Origin: Nitrospirota bacterium
Lineage (GTDB): Bacteria > Nitrospirota > Nitrospiria > Nitrospirales > Nitrospiraceae
Reading direction: 5' to 3'
Length of the DNA stretch: 64,000 bases
NCBI GenBank assembly: GCA_040757595.1
Contig: JBFLWP010000004.1
Span: 200,905-264,904 of the forward strand
The position numbers and the translations under genes were made by a program. The notes under the pieces were generated by a model. That model saw only the letters and a list, made by a program, of their open reading frames with translations. It was not told the DNA's origin and searched no databases. Shown piece by piece: positions 42,899 to 52,287 of this stretch (position 1 is the stretch's first letter; each line of letters starts with the position of its first letter).

Positions 42899-43279
42899 TT
42901 ACCGCGGCGCTGCAAGCACCGTGACCTCCGGCATGGGATAGTCCCTCACGTTGCCCGTGGCCACGGACGCTCCTTCCATCACGGCCGTCGCGGCAATCAA
43001 ACAGTCCGCTAACCCAAGCCGCCGCCCCTTCGCCCTCCCCTTGAACCGACCGGCCAATTCGGCAATCGGCCTCGTGACATCGCAGATCACAAGGCCGTCC
43101 AGGAGATTGGCGGTCGTCCCGCTCTCCTCAGGACGCATCCCGGCCATGATTTCGGCGACAGAAGTGACGGAGCAACACGGAACGGCATCCTCCGTGAGCT
43201 GGTCAAGGAACGCTCTCATGCCGCTCCGACCTCGGAGAAGGTCAATCAGGACATCCGTACCCAGAATCACCTTGCTCAT
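42899..43279 (-). CDS. vapC: VapC-family PIN-domain toxin
   Basis: A 126-residue PIN ribonuclease. Acidic residues are in place: Asp in LGTDVLIDLL, Glu in SVAEIMAG, Asp in LGLADCLIAATA, and the final Asp in TGNVRDYP. VapC toxins cut tRNA or rRNA and are held inactive by the cognate VapB. It overlaps its antitoxin gene by four bases (ATGA). Confidence 0.92.
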   Translation of the reverse strand: MSKVILGTDVLIDLLRGRSGMRAFLDQLTEDAVPCCSVTSVAEIMAGMRPEESGTTANLLDGLVICDVTRPIAELAGRFKGRAKGRRLGLADCLIAATAVMEGASVATGNVRDYPMPEVTVLAAPR

Positions 43280-43542
43280 CGTCCAGATTTATGGGCGCCT
43301 CGAAAGGGACGGCGCAGCGAACGAACAAATCGCCTGGTCCCCTTGGCGAGCTCCGGATGCTTTTCTTCCTTCCAGGCCCCAAAGCTGCGGAGCAAGGCTT
43401 TTCTGAACTTGATCCGTTTGAGTTCGTTTCTCAAGGCCTCCCCGACCACCTTGCTCTGCTCTCCCTTGGGCACCGTCCGCTTCAACTCCTCCAGGAGATC
43501 TTCGGGCAGGGTGAAGTTTGCCTGTTTCGTGACCGTCGCCAT
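43276..43542 (-). CDS. vapB: ribbon-helix-helix antitoxin of the VapBC pair
   Basis: The 88-residue product from ATG 43542 has an N-terminal ribbon-helix-helix DNA-binding motif (QANFTLPEDLLEELKRTVPKG, then SKVVGEALRNELKR). A basic C-terminal part wraps the toxin. An upstream ATG (43557) would add five residues. It likely represses its own operon together with VapC. Confidence 0.85.
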   Translation of the reverse strand: MATVTKQANFTLPEDLLEELKRTVPKGEQSKVVGEALRNELKRIKFRKALLRSFGAWKEEKHPELAKGTRRFVRSLRRPFRGAHKSGR

Positions 43543-43646
43543 GGGAGCCTCCGCCATCAGCCTATATAGCTGCCTAAATGGTGGCACGGCGAAGAGGAGA
43601 TGTCAAAGCCGTGCGCTCAGGAGGAGGGAAGGAGAGAACGCCGGGC

Positions 43647-44798
43647 TTATGGATGGTTCAGCATTCGCTGGAGGCGCGCTGCCGCCTGCCAGGCCTGCTC
43701 CGGCTTCTCGGCCAGGAAGGTGACGTGGCCCATCTTGCGGCCGGGGCGGACGGATTTCTTCCCGTACACGTGCAGCTTGGCCCCGGGCGTGCCCGCCAGA
43801 GAGGTCAGGCCCTCGCCGGCGGTCGCGCGATGCAGATCCTCGTCCAGCAGGTTGACCATGACGGCGGGACAGAGCAGCCGCGCTTCGCCGAGCGGGAGGC
43901 CGCAGACCGCCCGCACCTGCTGCTCGAACTGGGAGACGGTGCAGGCGTCCAGCGTGTAGTGGCCGGAGTTGTGCGGCCGCGGAGCCACTTCGTTGACAAA
44001 GAGCTGCCCGTCCCGCATCAGGAACAGCTCGACGCAGAAGACCCCGACTCCCTCCAGTTTCTCCACGGCTGAGCCGGCCAGGACGGCCGCACGCTCGGCA
44101 GTCCGCGGATCAATCTCGGCCGGCACGCGGGTCGTCCGGAGGATGCCGGCCTCGTGGACGTTCTCCACGACCGGATAGAGGCGCCGGTCCCCGTCCTCTC
44201 CCCGCACCACGAGGACCGAGAGCTCCTTGTCGAAGGCCAGGAACGGCTCGACGACCCACTGGCCCCGTTGCGTCCCGATCTGCTCCTGGAGAGCGCGGAG
44301 GTCGGCAGCATGCAGCAAACGCCACTGGCCTTTGCCGTCGTAGCCGGACGTGGCGGTCTTGCAGAGACAGGGGAAACCGACCGCCCCCGCTGCGGCCGGC
44401 AAATCGGCCGCAAGGGTCACCTCGCGGAACGGCGCCACCGGTAGCCCGCCGGTGGAGAAGAAGGATTTCTGCGCGACGCGGTTCTGGATAATCTCGAGGA
44501 TGCGTCCGGCCGGCCTGACCGGCAGGCGCCGCTCCAACGCCTCGCACAGGACGGCCGGGACGTTTTCCCACTCGTAGGTCGCCGCTCGGACGGCCTGAGC
44601 GAACTGCTCGAAGGCCCGTGGGTCGGTAAAGGAGGCGCTGATCGGGAGATCCGCCAGCTTGAGCGCGGGGGCGTCCTGGTCCGGGTCCCAGACCGCCAGC
44701 CGGTAGCCGAGGCGGCGGGCCGCCATCGCGAACATGGCCCCCAACTGTCCCCCGCCCAGGACTCCGATCGTCGCGCCTGGTTCCATCCGCTCTGCCAT
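43647..44798 (-). CDS. purK: 5-(carboxyamino)imidazole ribonucleotide synthase
   Basis: The 383-residue ATP-grasp enzyme starts with GATIGVLGGGQLGAMFAMAA. It has the ATP-binding CLCKTATSGYDGKGQW and EPFLAFDKELSVLVVR, then NEVAPRPHNSGHYTLDAC, the PurK signature. It carboxylates AIR to N5-CAIR using ATP and bicarbonate. It follows purE with a 15-base gap, as a two-gene operon. Confidence 0.96.
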   Translation of the reverse strand: MAERMEPGATIGVLGGGQLGAMFAMAARRLGYRLAVWDPDQDAPALKLADLPISASFTDPRAFEQFAQAVRAATYEWENVPAVLCEALERRLPVRPAGRILEIIQNRVAQKSFFSTGGLPVAPFREVTLAADLPAAAGAVGFPCLCKTATSGYDGKGQWRLLHAADLRALQEQIGTQRGQWVVEPFLAFDKELSVLVVRGEDGDRRLYPVVENVHEAGILRTTRVPAEIDPRTAERAAVLAGSAVEKLEGVGVFCVELFLMRDGQLFVNEVAPRPHNSGHYTLDACTVSQFEQQVRAVCGLPLGEARLLCPAVMVNLLDEDLHRATAGEGLTSLAGTPGAKLHVYGKKSVRPGRKMGHVTFLAEKPEQAWQAAARLQRMLNHP

Positions 44799-44813
44799 CG
44801 GCTTTTCCGGAAG

Positions 44814-45398
44814 CTACTTCCGCTTCTTTTTCTTTTTCGGAGAGACGGGGACGGGTGGGTTCCATCCGGCGGAAGAGGCGATCACCGCTCGGCTCTGCTC
44901 TGCGCGGAACTCCGTGAGCCGATCCCGGATGGCTGAATAGCGTCCGGCCAGAATCTGGGCGGCCAGCAACCCGGCGTTCTCGGCTCCGCCGATCGCCACG
45001 GTGGCCACCGGAATCCCGCGCGGCATCTGCACGATGGACAGGAGGGAATCGAGGCCTCCCAGGTGCTCGGTCGGGATCGGAACCCCGATCACCGGCAGAT
45101 GGGTCTTCGCCGCCAGCATGCCCGGCAGGTGCGCCGAGCCGCCGGCCCCGGCGATGATAACTTCGATGCCGCGCTCGGCGGCCTGCTCGGCGTAGGCGAA
45201 GAGTCGGTCAGGCGTCCGGTGGGCCGAGACCACCAGCAGCTCGCTCGGCACGCCGAGTTCGGCCAGCATCGCCACCGCCCGTTCCAGGATCGGAAAATCG
45301 CTCTTGCTTCCTCCCAGGACACCCACCAAGGGGGCGCCCTCCGGCCCCTCTCCGTCCGCAGGTTCCTGCGGCACCCGTTTTCCGGACCGACCAGCCAT
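44814..45398 (-). CDS. purE: N5-carboxyaminoimidazole ribonucleotide mutase
   Basis: A 194-residue protein. The core (about 22-180) has [69 protein letters not shown] and [15 protein letters not shown], all typical of PurE. It is about 30 residues longer than usual, with a polar N-terminus and a lysine-rich tail ending KKKKKRK. It converts N5-CAIR to CAIR. It is the first gene of purE-purK. Confidence 0.95.
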   Translation of the reverse strand: MAGRSGKRVPQEPADGEGPEGAPLVGVLGGSKSDFPILERAVAMLAELGVPSELLVVSAHRTPDRLFAYAEQAAERGIEVIIAGAGGSAHLPGMLAAKTHLPVIGVPIPTEHLGGLDSLLSIVQMPRGIPVATVAIGGAENAGLLAAQILAGRYSAIRDRLTEFRAEQSRAVIASSAGWNPPVPVSPKKKKKRK

Positions 45399-45552
45399 GC
45401 CCGTCTCCTCCCGAACCGCGATCCCGCTGCGCGGACCCTGACACCTTAGCGTTCCGTCCCTCTAAGGGTCAAGGCGAAAACGCGAACCACGCGATTTGAC
45501 CCCCACCGGGAAATCTTCTATGATGGAAACTCGTTTTAGGTGAGGCGTTCCG

Positions 45553-46989
45553 ATGCCTTCCATCAAAGACAGCATCAAGGGGCGAATTCACTCGCTGGTC
45601 TCCCAGCCGACCGGGCTGGAGGACATCGAGGTGGACGATCTCGCCGCCTCGGCCAGGCTCCAGTCCTGGGAAGCGGTCCAGATTCCGGAGCGGCTCCGCT
45701 TCAACGCCCGGCTGGCCGTCAAACTCATTCTCCTGTTCGCCCTCGTCATCGCCTTCGTGCCCTGGACCCAGACCATCACGGCGACCGGTCAGCTCTCCGC
45801 CTACTCGCCTTACGAGCGGCCCCAGAACATCGAAGCCCAGATCATGGCCCGCATCAAGAAGTGGCACGTGTTCGAAGGCAGCCGCGTGAAGCAGGGCGAC
45901 ACGATCGTGGAGTTGAGCGACGTGGACCCCCAGTTCCTGTCCCCCGATCTGCTCTCGCTCCTGGAGCAGCGGAGAGTCTCTCTCGAGCAGACCCGCAAGG
46001 CGGCCCTCGAACGGGCCGAGCAATTGGACGTGCGGATCAGGGAAATGCAGAACTTGGTCAAGGCCGCCGTCCCCTCCGCGGAGGCGCGCGTGGTCGAAGC
46101 GGAAAACCGGGTGCGCGAGGCGGAGCAGCGCGTCGCGGCGGCCAAGATCGAGGTGGACACGGCCGAGCTGAACGTGAACCGGCACCGGCAACTGGCCGAG
46201 CAAGGCCTCGTGTCCCAGCGGGAACTGGAGTTGACGATCCAGGCCGCCATTGGCAGCAAGGCCAATTTGCAGGCGGCGGAGGCCGTGTTGAAGGCGGCCA
46301 AGCAGGGCATGAAGGCCCTGAGCTTCGGCCGGGACCAGGTGAGCGCCGAAGTGCTCCAGCGCCTGCTGGAGGCCGAAGCGGCCCGGGCCGGCGCCTTCGC
46401 CGAGGCGGCCCGCGCGGCGGACCAGTTGGCCGACGTCTCGTTGCGCCTCTCGAATGCCATCCAGCGGCGCGAGTACAGCCGCGTGATGGCGCCGATCGAC
46501 GGCACCGTCGTGCGGATGGCCCAGGTCGGCCCCGGCGAGACCGTCCGGGTCGGAGACGTCCTCGTGCGCATCTCCCCGGCGAGCGCCGACAAGGCCGTCG
46601 AGCTGGTGGCGGACGGGCTCGACGCCCCCCTGCTGAACGCCGGCCGCAAGGTGCGGCTCCTGTTCTACGGCATCCCCGCGATCCCGCTCCCCGCCTGGCC
46701 CGAGCTGATGGCCGGGACTTTCGGCGGCGTGATCAAGGTCGTGGACCAGGTGGACGACGGCAAGGGGAACTTCCGCTTCTGGGTCGTCCCTGATCTGGAG
46801 GACCGTCCCTGGCCCGAGCAGGCCCACGTCCGGCAGGGCACCAAGGTGATGGGCTGGGTGATCCTGAACCGGGTGCCCCTCTGGTACGAGCTCTGGCGCC
46901 GGTTCAACCTGTTCCCGCCCGACTATCAGGAGGGTCCGCCGACGTTGCTCGACACGCTCTTACCCAAAGCCGGTCGAGGTGCCAAGTAG
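45553..46989 (+). CDS. HlyD-like membrane fusion protein
   Basis: A 478-residue periplasmic adaptor. A cytoplasmic N-terminus of about 55 residues and one membrane helix (LAVKLILLFALVIAFVPW) lead to a biotinyl-lipoyl half (GQLSAYSPYERPQNIEAQIM, then WHVFEGSRVKQGDTIVEL). A long coiled coil covers about 140-300, followed by the second lipoyl half (VMAPIDGTVVRMAQVGPGE) and a beta-barrel domain. Such proteins connect an inner-membrane ABC exporter to TolC. It heads a five-gene operon. Confidence 0.9.
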   Translation: MPSIKDSIKGRIHSLVSQPTGLEDIEVDDLAASARLQSWEAVQIPERLRFNARLAVKLILLFALVIAFVPWTQTITATGQLSAYSPYERPQNIEAQIMARIKKWHVFEGSRVKQGDTIVELSDVDPQFLSPDLLSLLEQRRVSLEQTRKAALERAEQLDVRIREMQNLVKAAVPSAEARVVEAENRVREAEQRVAAAKIEVDTAELNVNRHRQLAEQGLVSQRELELTIQAAIGSKANLQAAEAVLKAAKQGMKALSFGRDQVSAEVLQRLLEAEAARAGAFAEAARAADQLADVSLRLSNAIQRREYSRVMAPIDGTVVRMAQVGPGETVRVGDVLVRISPASADKAVELVADGLDAPLLNAGRKVRLLFYGIPAIPLPAWPELMAGTFGGVIKVVDQVDDGKGNFRFWVVPDLEDRPWPEQAHVRQGTKVMGWVILNRVPLWYELWRRFNLFPPDYQEGPPTLLDTLLPKAGRGAK

Positions 46990-47109
46990 CAGGCGCCGGT
47001 CCAGCGTCACCAGGACGCGTGCTTCGCTCCCCTCCTCCACCGCCTGTCCCATCAGCAGCGGACCGTCCCTCTTCTTCTTTCGACGACGTGCAAGAAAGGA
47101 GTGTGCCCT

Positions 47110-48594
47110 ATGATGCCGATCTCTCGTCTGGCCGCAAGCGCGGCCCTTTGTTCCCTCCTTCTCCTGGGAACCGTCTTCACGGCGGCGGCGGAACCGGACA
47201 AGCCCAGAGCTCTGCCGCCCATTCCGTTGACGCTTGACGAAGTTCTGGCCCGGGTGGACCGGACCCACCCGCTTCTGAAAGGGGCCGGAGCCGAGAAGAT
47301 CGTCGCCCGCGGGAAGATGCTCAAGGCCCTGGGCGCGTTCGAGCCCGCCCTGGTGAACGACTCGGAGATCGAGCGGTTCATCTCCTCCATTGATCCCAAC
47401 CAGAGCACCAAGACGGTCGGCTTCAACGACACGTTCCTGGACATGAAGCATCCCTCCGGAGTCAGGGCGATCGCCGGGTACCGGAGGGCGATCGGCGTCG
47501 CGAAGATTCCCGACCTGAGCTTCGACAAGAACCAGCAAGTCCTGCTCGGGGCCTCTGTCCCCCTCCTCAGGGGATTGCTGGTCAACCCGGAGAACGCCGA
47601 GCTGCAGCGGTCTGAACTGGCCGACCCCAAGGCCGACGTCCAGATCGCCCAGATGCGGCAGGACCTGTTCTTGGCCGCGGCCGGCCAGTACTGGGACTGG
47701 GTGGCCGCCTGGAGGCTCGTGGACGTGCAGCGGCGGGCGCTGAAGGTGGCCGAAGAGCGGGCCAAGCAGGTCGAGCAGCGCGCCAAGGCCGGCGCGGCGG
47801 CCCCGCTGGACGCCGTGGAGGCCAACCAGGAGGTCCAGCGTCGGAGGGAGACCCTGATCGCCGCCACCAGAGCCGTCGAGCAGGAGCAGTACAAGCTCTC
47901 CATGTTCCTGTGGGAGAAGGATTCGCCGACCGTGCCGCCGGGGGAGCGGGCCCCCGACTTTCCGAAACAGCTCCCCCTGCCGACGGCCGAGATCGTCCAG
48001 GCCGACAAGGTGAACGCCAAGACCGCCAGGCCGGAGATCCGCGAGGTGGCCATCGAAGCGCAGCTCAACAACATTGATCTGGAACTGGCCAAGAACAACC
48101 TGCTGCCGAGCCTGGATGCGGAAGCGGCGCCGGCGCGCAACCCGGAGAAGTTCGTCCTGGGCCTGGGCTACAAGTTCGGGATGGAGCTCCGCGTGCCGTT
48201 CCTGCAGCGGCGCGGAAAGGGCGAGGTGTTGGAGGCGCAGGGGAAAGCCGATCGGTTCGTGCTGCTCCAGAAGTTCCGCGAGCAGCAGGTGGTCGTGGAC
48301 GTGGACAATGCGATCTCCGCCATCGAGCGGGCCAAGGAGCGGATCGCCGCGTCGTTCCAGTCCCTGCAACTGGCCAAGACGCTGGAGGAGGGCGAGCGGT
48401 TCCGGTTCAGCCTGGGCGCCACCAGCGTCCTGTTCGTCAACCTGCGCGAGCGGAACGCCGTGGACTCCGAGAACCAATGGATCCGCGCACAGGCGGATTA
48501 TCAGAAGGCCCAGGCCTTTTACCAGTGGGCCATCGGCACTTGGGCCAAGAGCCCGGCCTCGGCCGTGCCCGTGAGCTATGCGCCTGTCCGTTAG
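47110..48594 (+). CDS. TolC-family outer membrane efflux protein
   Basis: A 494-residue product; ATG 47110 follows AAAGGAG with eight bases spacing. A signal peptide (LAASAALCSLLLLGTVFTAAA) precedes the TolC repeat structure: two helix-strand-helix halves with PLTLDEVLARVDRTHP at the start, VRLVDVQRRALKVAEER-type helices and the second-half LNNIDLELAKNNLLPSL. It forms the outer-membrane channel for the HlyD/ABC genes around it. Confidence 0.9.
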   Translation: MMPISRLAASAALCSLLLLGTVFTAAAEPDKPRALPPIPLTLDEVLARVDRTHPLLKGAGAEKIVARGKMLKALGAFEPALVNDSEIERFISSIDPNQSTKTVGFNDTFLDMKHPSGVRAIAGYRRAIGVAKIPDLSFDKNQQVLLGASVPLLRGLLVNPENAELQRSELADPKADVQIAQMRQDLFLAAAGQYWDWVAAWRLVDVQRRALKVAEERAKQVEQRAKAGAAAPLDAVEANQEVQRRRETLIAATRAVEQEQYKLSMFLWEKDSPTVPPGERAPDFPKQLPLPTAEIVQADKVNAKTARPEIREVAIEAQLNNIDLELAKNNLLPSLDAEAAPARNPEKFVLGLGYKFGMELRVPFLQRRGKGEVLEAQGKADRFVLLQKFREQQVVVDVDNAISAIERAKERIAASFQSLQLAKTLEEGERFRFSLGATSVLFVNLRERNAVDSENQWIRAQADYQKAQAFYQWAIGTWAKSPASAVPVSYAPVR

Positions 48595-48686
48595 CGGCGT
48601 TTTGCGCAAACCGGCGAAGCGGTGCCCGACGCATCCAGCACGGAGTCACGGCTCGTGACCGATCAGAACGGGGAAGCGGGGAACCG

Positions 48687-50367
48687 GTGAAGACCCTCGA
48701 ATCGAGCGACTATCCGCCTGCGACACGATTGTTGAAGGACGCCCTGACCCAGTTCGCTCTGCTCTTGAAGGTCGAGAGAAGAATCCTCGCGATCATCGCG
48801 GCATACTCGCTGGCGATCGGCCTTTTCTCGCTCATCGTGCCCTTGACGGTCCAGGAACTGGTCAACACCTTCGCCTTCGCCATCCAACCGATCATGATCG
48901 TCACACTGGCCGCGATCATGACGGCCACGCTGGTCTTCATCGGCGAGTTCAGGGTCTTTCAGAGCCGGGCGGTCGAGATTCTCGTCCGGCGCCTGTACAC
49001 CCGAATCGCGCTCGCGATCACCGAGCAGCTTCCTCGTTTTCGCGAAGAGCGTTTCCTGCCGCGGTATGCGAACCGCTTCATCGAGGCGGAGCTGCTGCCG
49101 CGCGCGCTCCTCGCCATGCTCGTTGACCTCATCAATGTGTTGGTGGGCGGGTTGATCGGGATGACGATCCTGGTGATGTACCACCCGTATTTCCTCTTCT
49201 ATAACTTGCTGCTCGTCGGCGGATTCGTGACGGTCATCTTCGTTTTAGGCCGGGGAGGCTTTCTCGCCACGCTCGACGTGTCCCGCCGCAACTACGACGT
49301 GCTGAATTGGCTGCAGGACATTGCCCAGAACCTGCTGCATTTCAAGGCGGTCAACAGCCAGGCCTTTCTCCTCCGGAAAACGGACGCCCTCGCCAGCGCG
49401 TACGTCACGGCCAGAGTACGCCGTTCGAACATCCTGACGGACCGTCAATACCACGGCGCCGTGCTGTGGCAGGCCGTGGGGCACGGCGGGTTGATCGCCC
49501 TGGCCGGCTGGTTGCTGGCCATCGGGCAGTTGACCCTCGGCCAGTTCGTAGCCGCCGAAGTCATCGTCGGAACCCTGCTCCTCAACATGGAAACGGTCGC
49601 GCGGCGGTTGTACGCCCTGATCTACGTGTTCACCTCGCTCCGCGAGTTGTCGGTCCTGTTCTCGCTGCCCAAAGCCACCGGGGCGGCCAAGCCGCGGGTC
49701 CAGAATCCCCGATCCCGGCCTCTACGGAGTCCGGCTCACCTGCAAGGACGTGACCTTCGCCTACCCGGACTCCCCGCCCGCCTTCCGGAACCTGAACCTG
49801 GAAGTGATGCCGGGAGAGAAGGTCGCTCTGTTCTCCGAAACCAGCATCGGCAAGACGACCCTGGCGCTGGTGCTGGCCGGGTTGTACCAGCCGACATCGG
49901 GCGTCATCCGCTACAACGACGTGGATCTCCGGGACCTGGACACGGAGTCGCTCAACGCTTGTCGCGGGCTCGTCCTGGATTCGCGTCTGTCGCTGTTCGA
50001 GGGCACGCTGGAGCAGAACATCTCGATGGGCCGCTCCTCCGTCACCTACGAAGACATCCGGTGGGCGCTGCAGTTCGCCGAATTCGAGGAGGAGGCCGCG
50101 GCGCTCCCGCTCGGGCTGCAGACCCCGATCAAGGCCAGGGGGAAGGCCTTCACCACGAGCCAGATCCTGCGGATCTTCGTGGCACGCGCCATCGTCGCCC
50201 GCCCGCAACTGTTGATCTTCGACGGCACGCTCCACAGCATGGCTCAGGCCGTGCGGGAGACCATCCTGCGGCGGCTCTGCTCCAAGGAAGAGCCCTGGTC
50301 GGTAATCTTCGTCTCGAACGATCCGTTTCTGACCACCCACGTGGATCGGCGGCTGGTCGTGAGCTGA
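48687..50367 (+). pseudogene. frameshifted ABC exporter-like gene with degenerate ATPase domain
   Basis: GTG 48687 starts a six-helix membrane domain (LLKVERRILAIIAAYSLAIG onward) closely matching the downstream paralogue. Near 49704 an extra A in CAGAATCCCC shifts the frame; deleting one base restores VQIPDPGLYGVRLTCKDVTF, which aligns with the paralogue. The ATPase half is open from GTG 49750 to 50367. Its motifs are abnormal: SETSIGKTT for Walker A, no LSGGQ (KAFTTSQIL instead), LLIFDGTLHSM for Walker B and SNDP for the H-loop. It could be an assembly error, a true pseudogene, or two split polypeptides. Confidence 0.8.
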
Positions 50368-50572
50368 TCCGAGCCGGACCGGCACGGGCAAAGCCCGCTT
50401 CGATCCGGCGATCAAGGCCCGGACCGGCTCCGGTTGGCATTTTCCAGCGCCCTCTGCTACCCTACGAGTCTGTTGCCGGGCCTCAGGGGTTTTCCAGATT
50501 CCCGCGAAAAGGCCCGCTGCCCGGCGGGCCTGCGCCGCCGGGCAGGAATTCGGGCTGCGATGACGGAACGGC

Positions 50573-52252
50573 ATGAACGCGGATAAATCGGACGGCCAGC
50601 ACAGCCCCCCGAACCTCCTCCAGGAGACCATTACCCGGGTCGGGCTCCTCTTCCGGCTCGAGCAGCGCGTCCTGGCCCTGCTCGTCTCCTACGCGCTCGC
50701 GGTCGGCCTCTTCTCTCTGATCGTCCCGCTGACCGTCCAGGAGCTGGTCAACACCTTCGCCTTCGCCATCCAGCCGATCATGATCGTGACGCTGGCCGCG
50801 ATCATTGCCTTGACCCTGTTGTTCGTCGGCGCGTTCAAGACCCTGCAGTTCTATGCGGTCGAGATCCTGGAGCGGCGCATCTTCGCACGAATCGCCCTCG
50901 GCCTCTCGCAGCAACTGCCCCGGTTTCGCGAGGAGGCCTTCCTCCCGAAATACGCAAACTACTTCATGGAGACGACCCTGATGCAACGGGCCCTGTCCTC
51001 CATGCTGATCGAGATCATCAACGTGGTGATCGGCGGGATCGTCGGGATGAGCATCCTGGTCTTTTACCACCCGTATTTCCTCGTTTATAACTTCGTGCTG
51101 CTGGGCGGGTTCGGGGTGGTCGTCGTGATGCTCAGCCATGGCGGGCTGCGGGCCACGATCGAGATGTCCCACGCCAAGTACGAGACCCTCAACTGGATGC
51201 AGGAGATCACCAACAACCTGCCGCACTTCAAGTCCACGGTCAGCGGCCCGCTCCTGCTGAAGAAGACCGATGACCTCGTGCAGGCCTATATCGAAGCCCG
51301 CAAGAGCCGCTTCAACGTCCTGCTCCGCCAGTTCCTGGGCTCGGTCGGCTGGCAGGCGGTGGGGCACGGCGGGCTCATCGCCACGGCCGGATGGCTCCTG
51401 GCCATCGGCCAGCTCACGCTCGGTCAGTTCGTGGCCGCGGAAGCCATCGTCAGCGGCATCCTGGTCAGCTTCGACGCGGTCGTGAAGCGGATGAGCTACG
51501 TGTTCTACTTCTTCACCTCGCTGACCGAGTTGGGCTATCTGTTCTCGCTGCCCAAGGACACCACCTCCCACAAGCTCTCGGTCTCTCTGCCCGATCCCGC
51601 GATCCACGGAGTGCGCGTCTCGTGCAAGGACCTCTCCTTCACCTATCCCGGGGCGCCTGCGCCCGCGTTCCAGGGCTTCAACCTGGAGCTCACCCCCGGC
51701 GAGAAAGTGGCCATCTTCTCCAGCACGAGCACCGGCAAGACCATGCTGGCGCGCACCCTGGCCGGCCTGTTCCCGCCCACGTCCGGCGTGCTCCGGTACA
51801 ACGGCGTGGACGTGCGCGACCTGGACATAAACTCCCTGAACGCCTGCCGCAGCCTCGTCCTGGATTCCCAACTGTCGCTCTTCGAAGGGACGCTGGAGGA
51901 GAACATCACGTTGGGACGCGCTTCGGTCCCGTACAGCGACGTCCTGTGGGCGCTGCGGTTCGTCGAGATGGAGGAGGAGGTGGACGCGCTGCCGCTGGGC
52001 CTGATGACCCAGGTGAAGGCCAGGGGCAAGGCCTTCACGACGAGCGAGATCCTGCGCCTGCTCGTCGCGCGGGCGATCGTCATCCGGCCCCAGTTGCTGA
52101 TCCTGGACGGGACGCTGCACAGCATGCAGCCGACCATGCGCGAGACGATTCTGCGGCGGCTCTGCTCCAAGGAAGAGCCCTGGTCCGTGATCTTCGTGTC
52201 CAACGACCCGGCGTTGCAGGTCCACGTGGATCGGCGTCTGATGCTGGATTGA
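50573..52252 (+). CDS. ABC exporter-like protein with degenerate ATPase domain
   Basis: A 559-residue paralogue of the gene before it. Residues about 30-320 form the exporter membrane domain. The ATPase domain follows, but key residues are altered: Walker A reads SSTSTGKTM (Lys 389 kept, first Gly lost), the LSGGQ signature is replaced by KAFTTSEILRLLVARAI, Walker B is LLILDGTLHSM (Asp 512 then Gly 513, not Glu), and the H-loop has VSNDPAL without His. ATP binding seems possible, normal hydrolysis unlikely. It sits between the TolC-HlyD genes and a four-helix-bundle protein. Confidence 0.88.
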   Translation: MNADKSDGQHSPPNLLQETITRVGLLFRLEQRVLALLVSYALAVGLFSLIVPLTVQELVNTFAFAIQPIMIVTLAAIIALTLLFVGAFKTLQFYAVEILERRIFARIALGLSQQLPRFREEAFLPKYANYFMETTLMQRALSSMLIEIINVVIGGIVGMSILVFYHPYFLVYNFVLLGGFGVVVVMLSHGGLRATIEMSHAKYETLNWMQEITNNLPHFKSTVSGPLLLKKTDDLVQAYIEARKSRFNVLLRQFLGSVGWQAVGHGGLIATAGWLLAIGQLTLGQFVAAEAIVSGILVSFDAVVKRMSYVFYFFTSLTELGYLFSLPKDTTSHKLSVSLPDPAIHGVRVSCKDLSFTYPGAPAPAFQGFNLELTPGEKVAIFSSTSTGKTMLARTLAGLFPPTSGVLRYNGVDVRDLDINSLNACRSLVLDSQLSLFEGTLEENITLGRASVPYSDVLWALRFVEMEEEVDALPLGLMTQVKARGKAFTTSEILRLLVARAIVIRPQLLILDGTLHSMQPTMRETILRRLCSKEEPWSVIFVSNDPALQVHVDRRLMLD

Positions 52253-52287
52253 ACGGAATGCGCGTGAACGTGCTCGGAGCCTGAACC

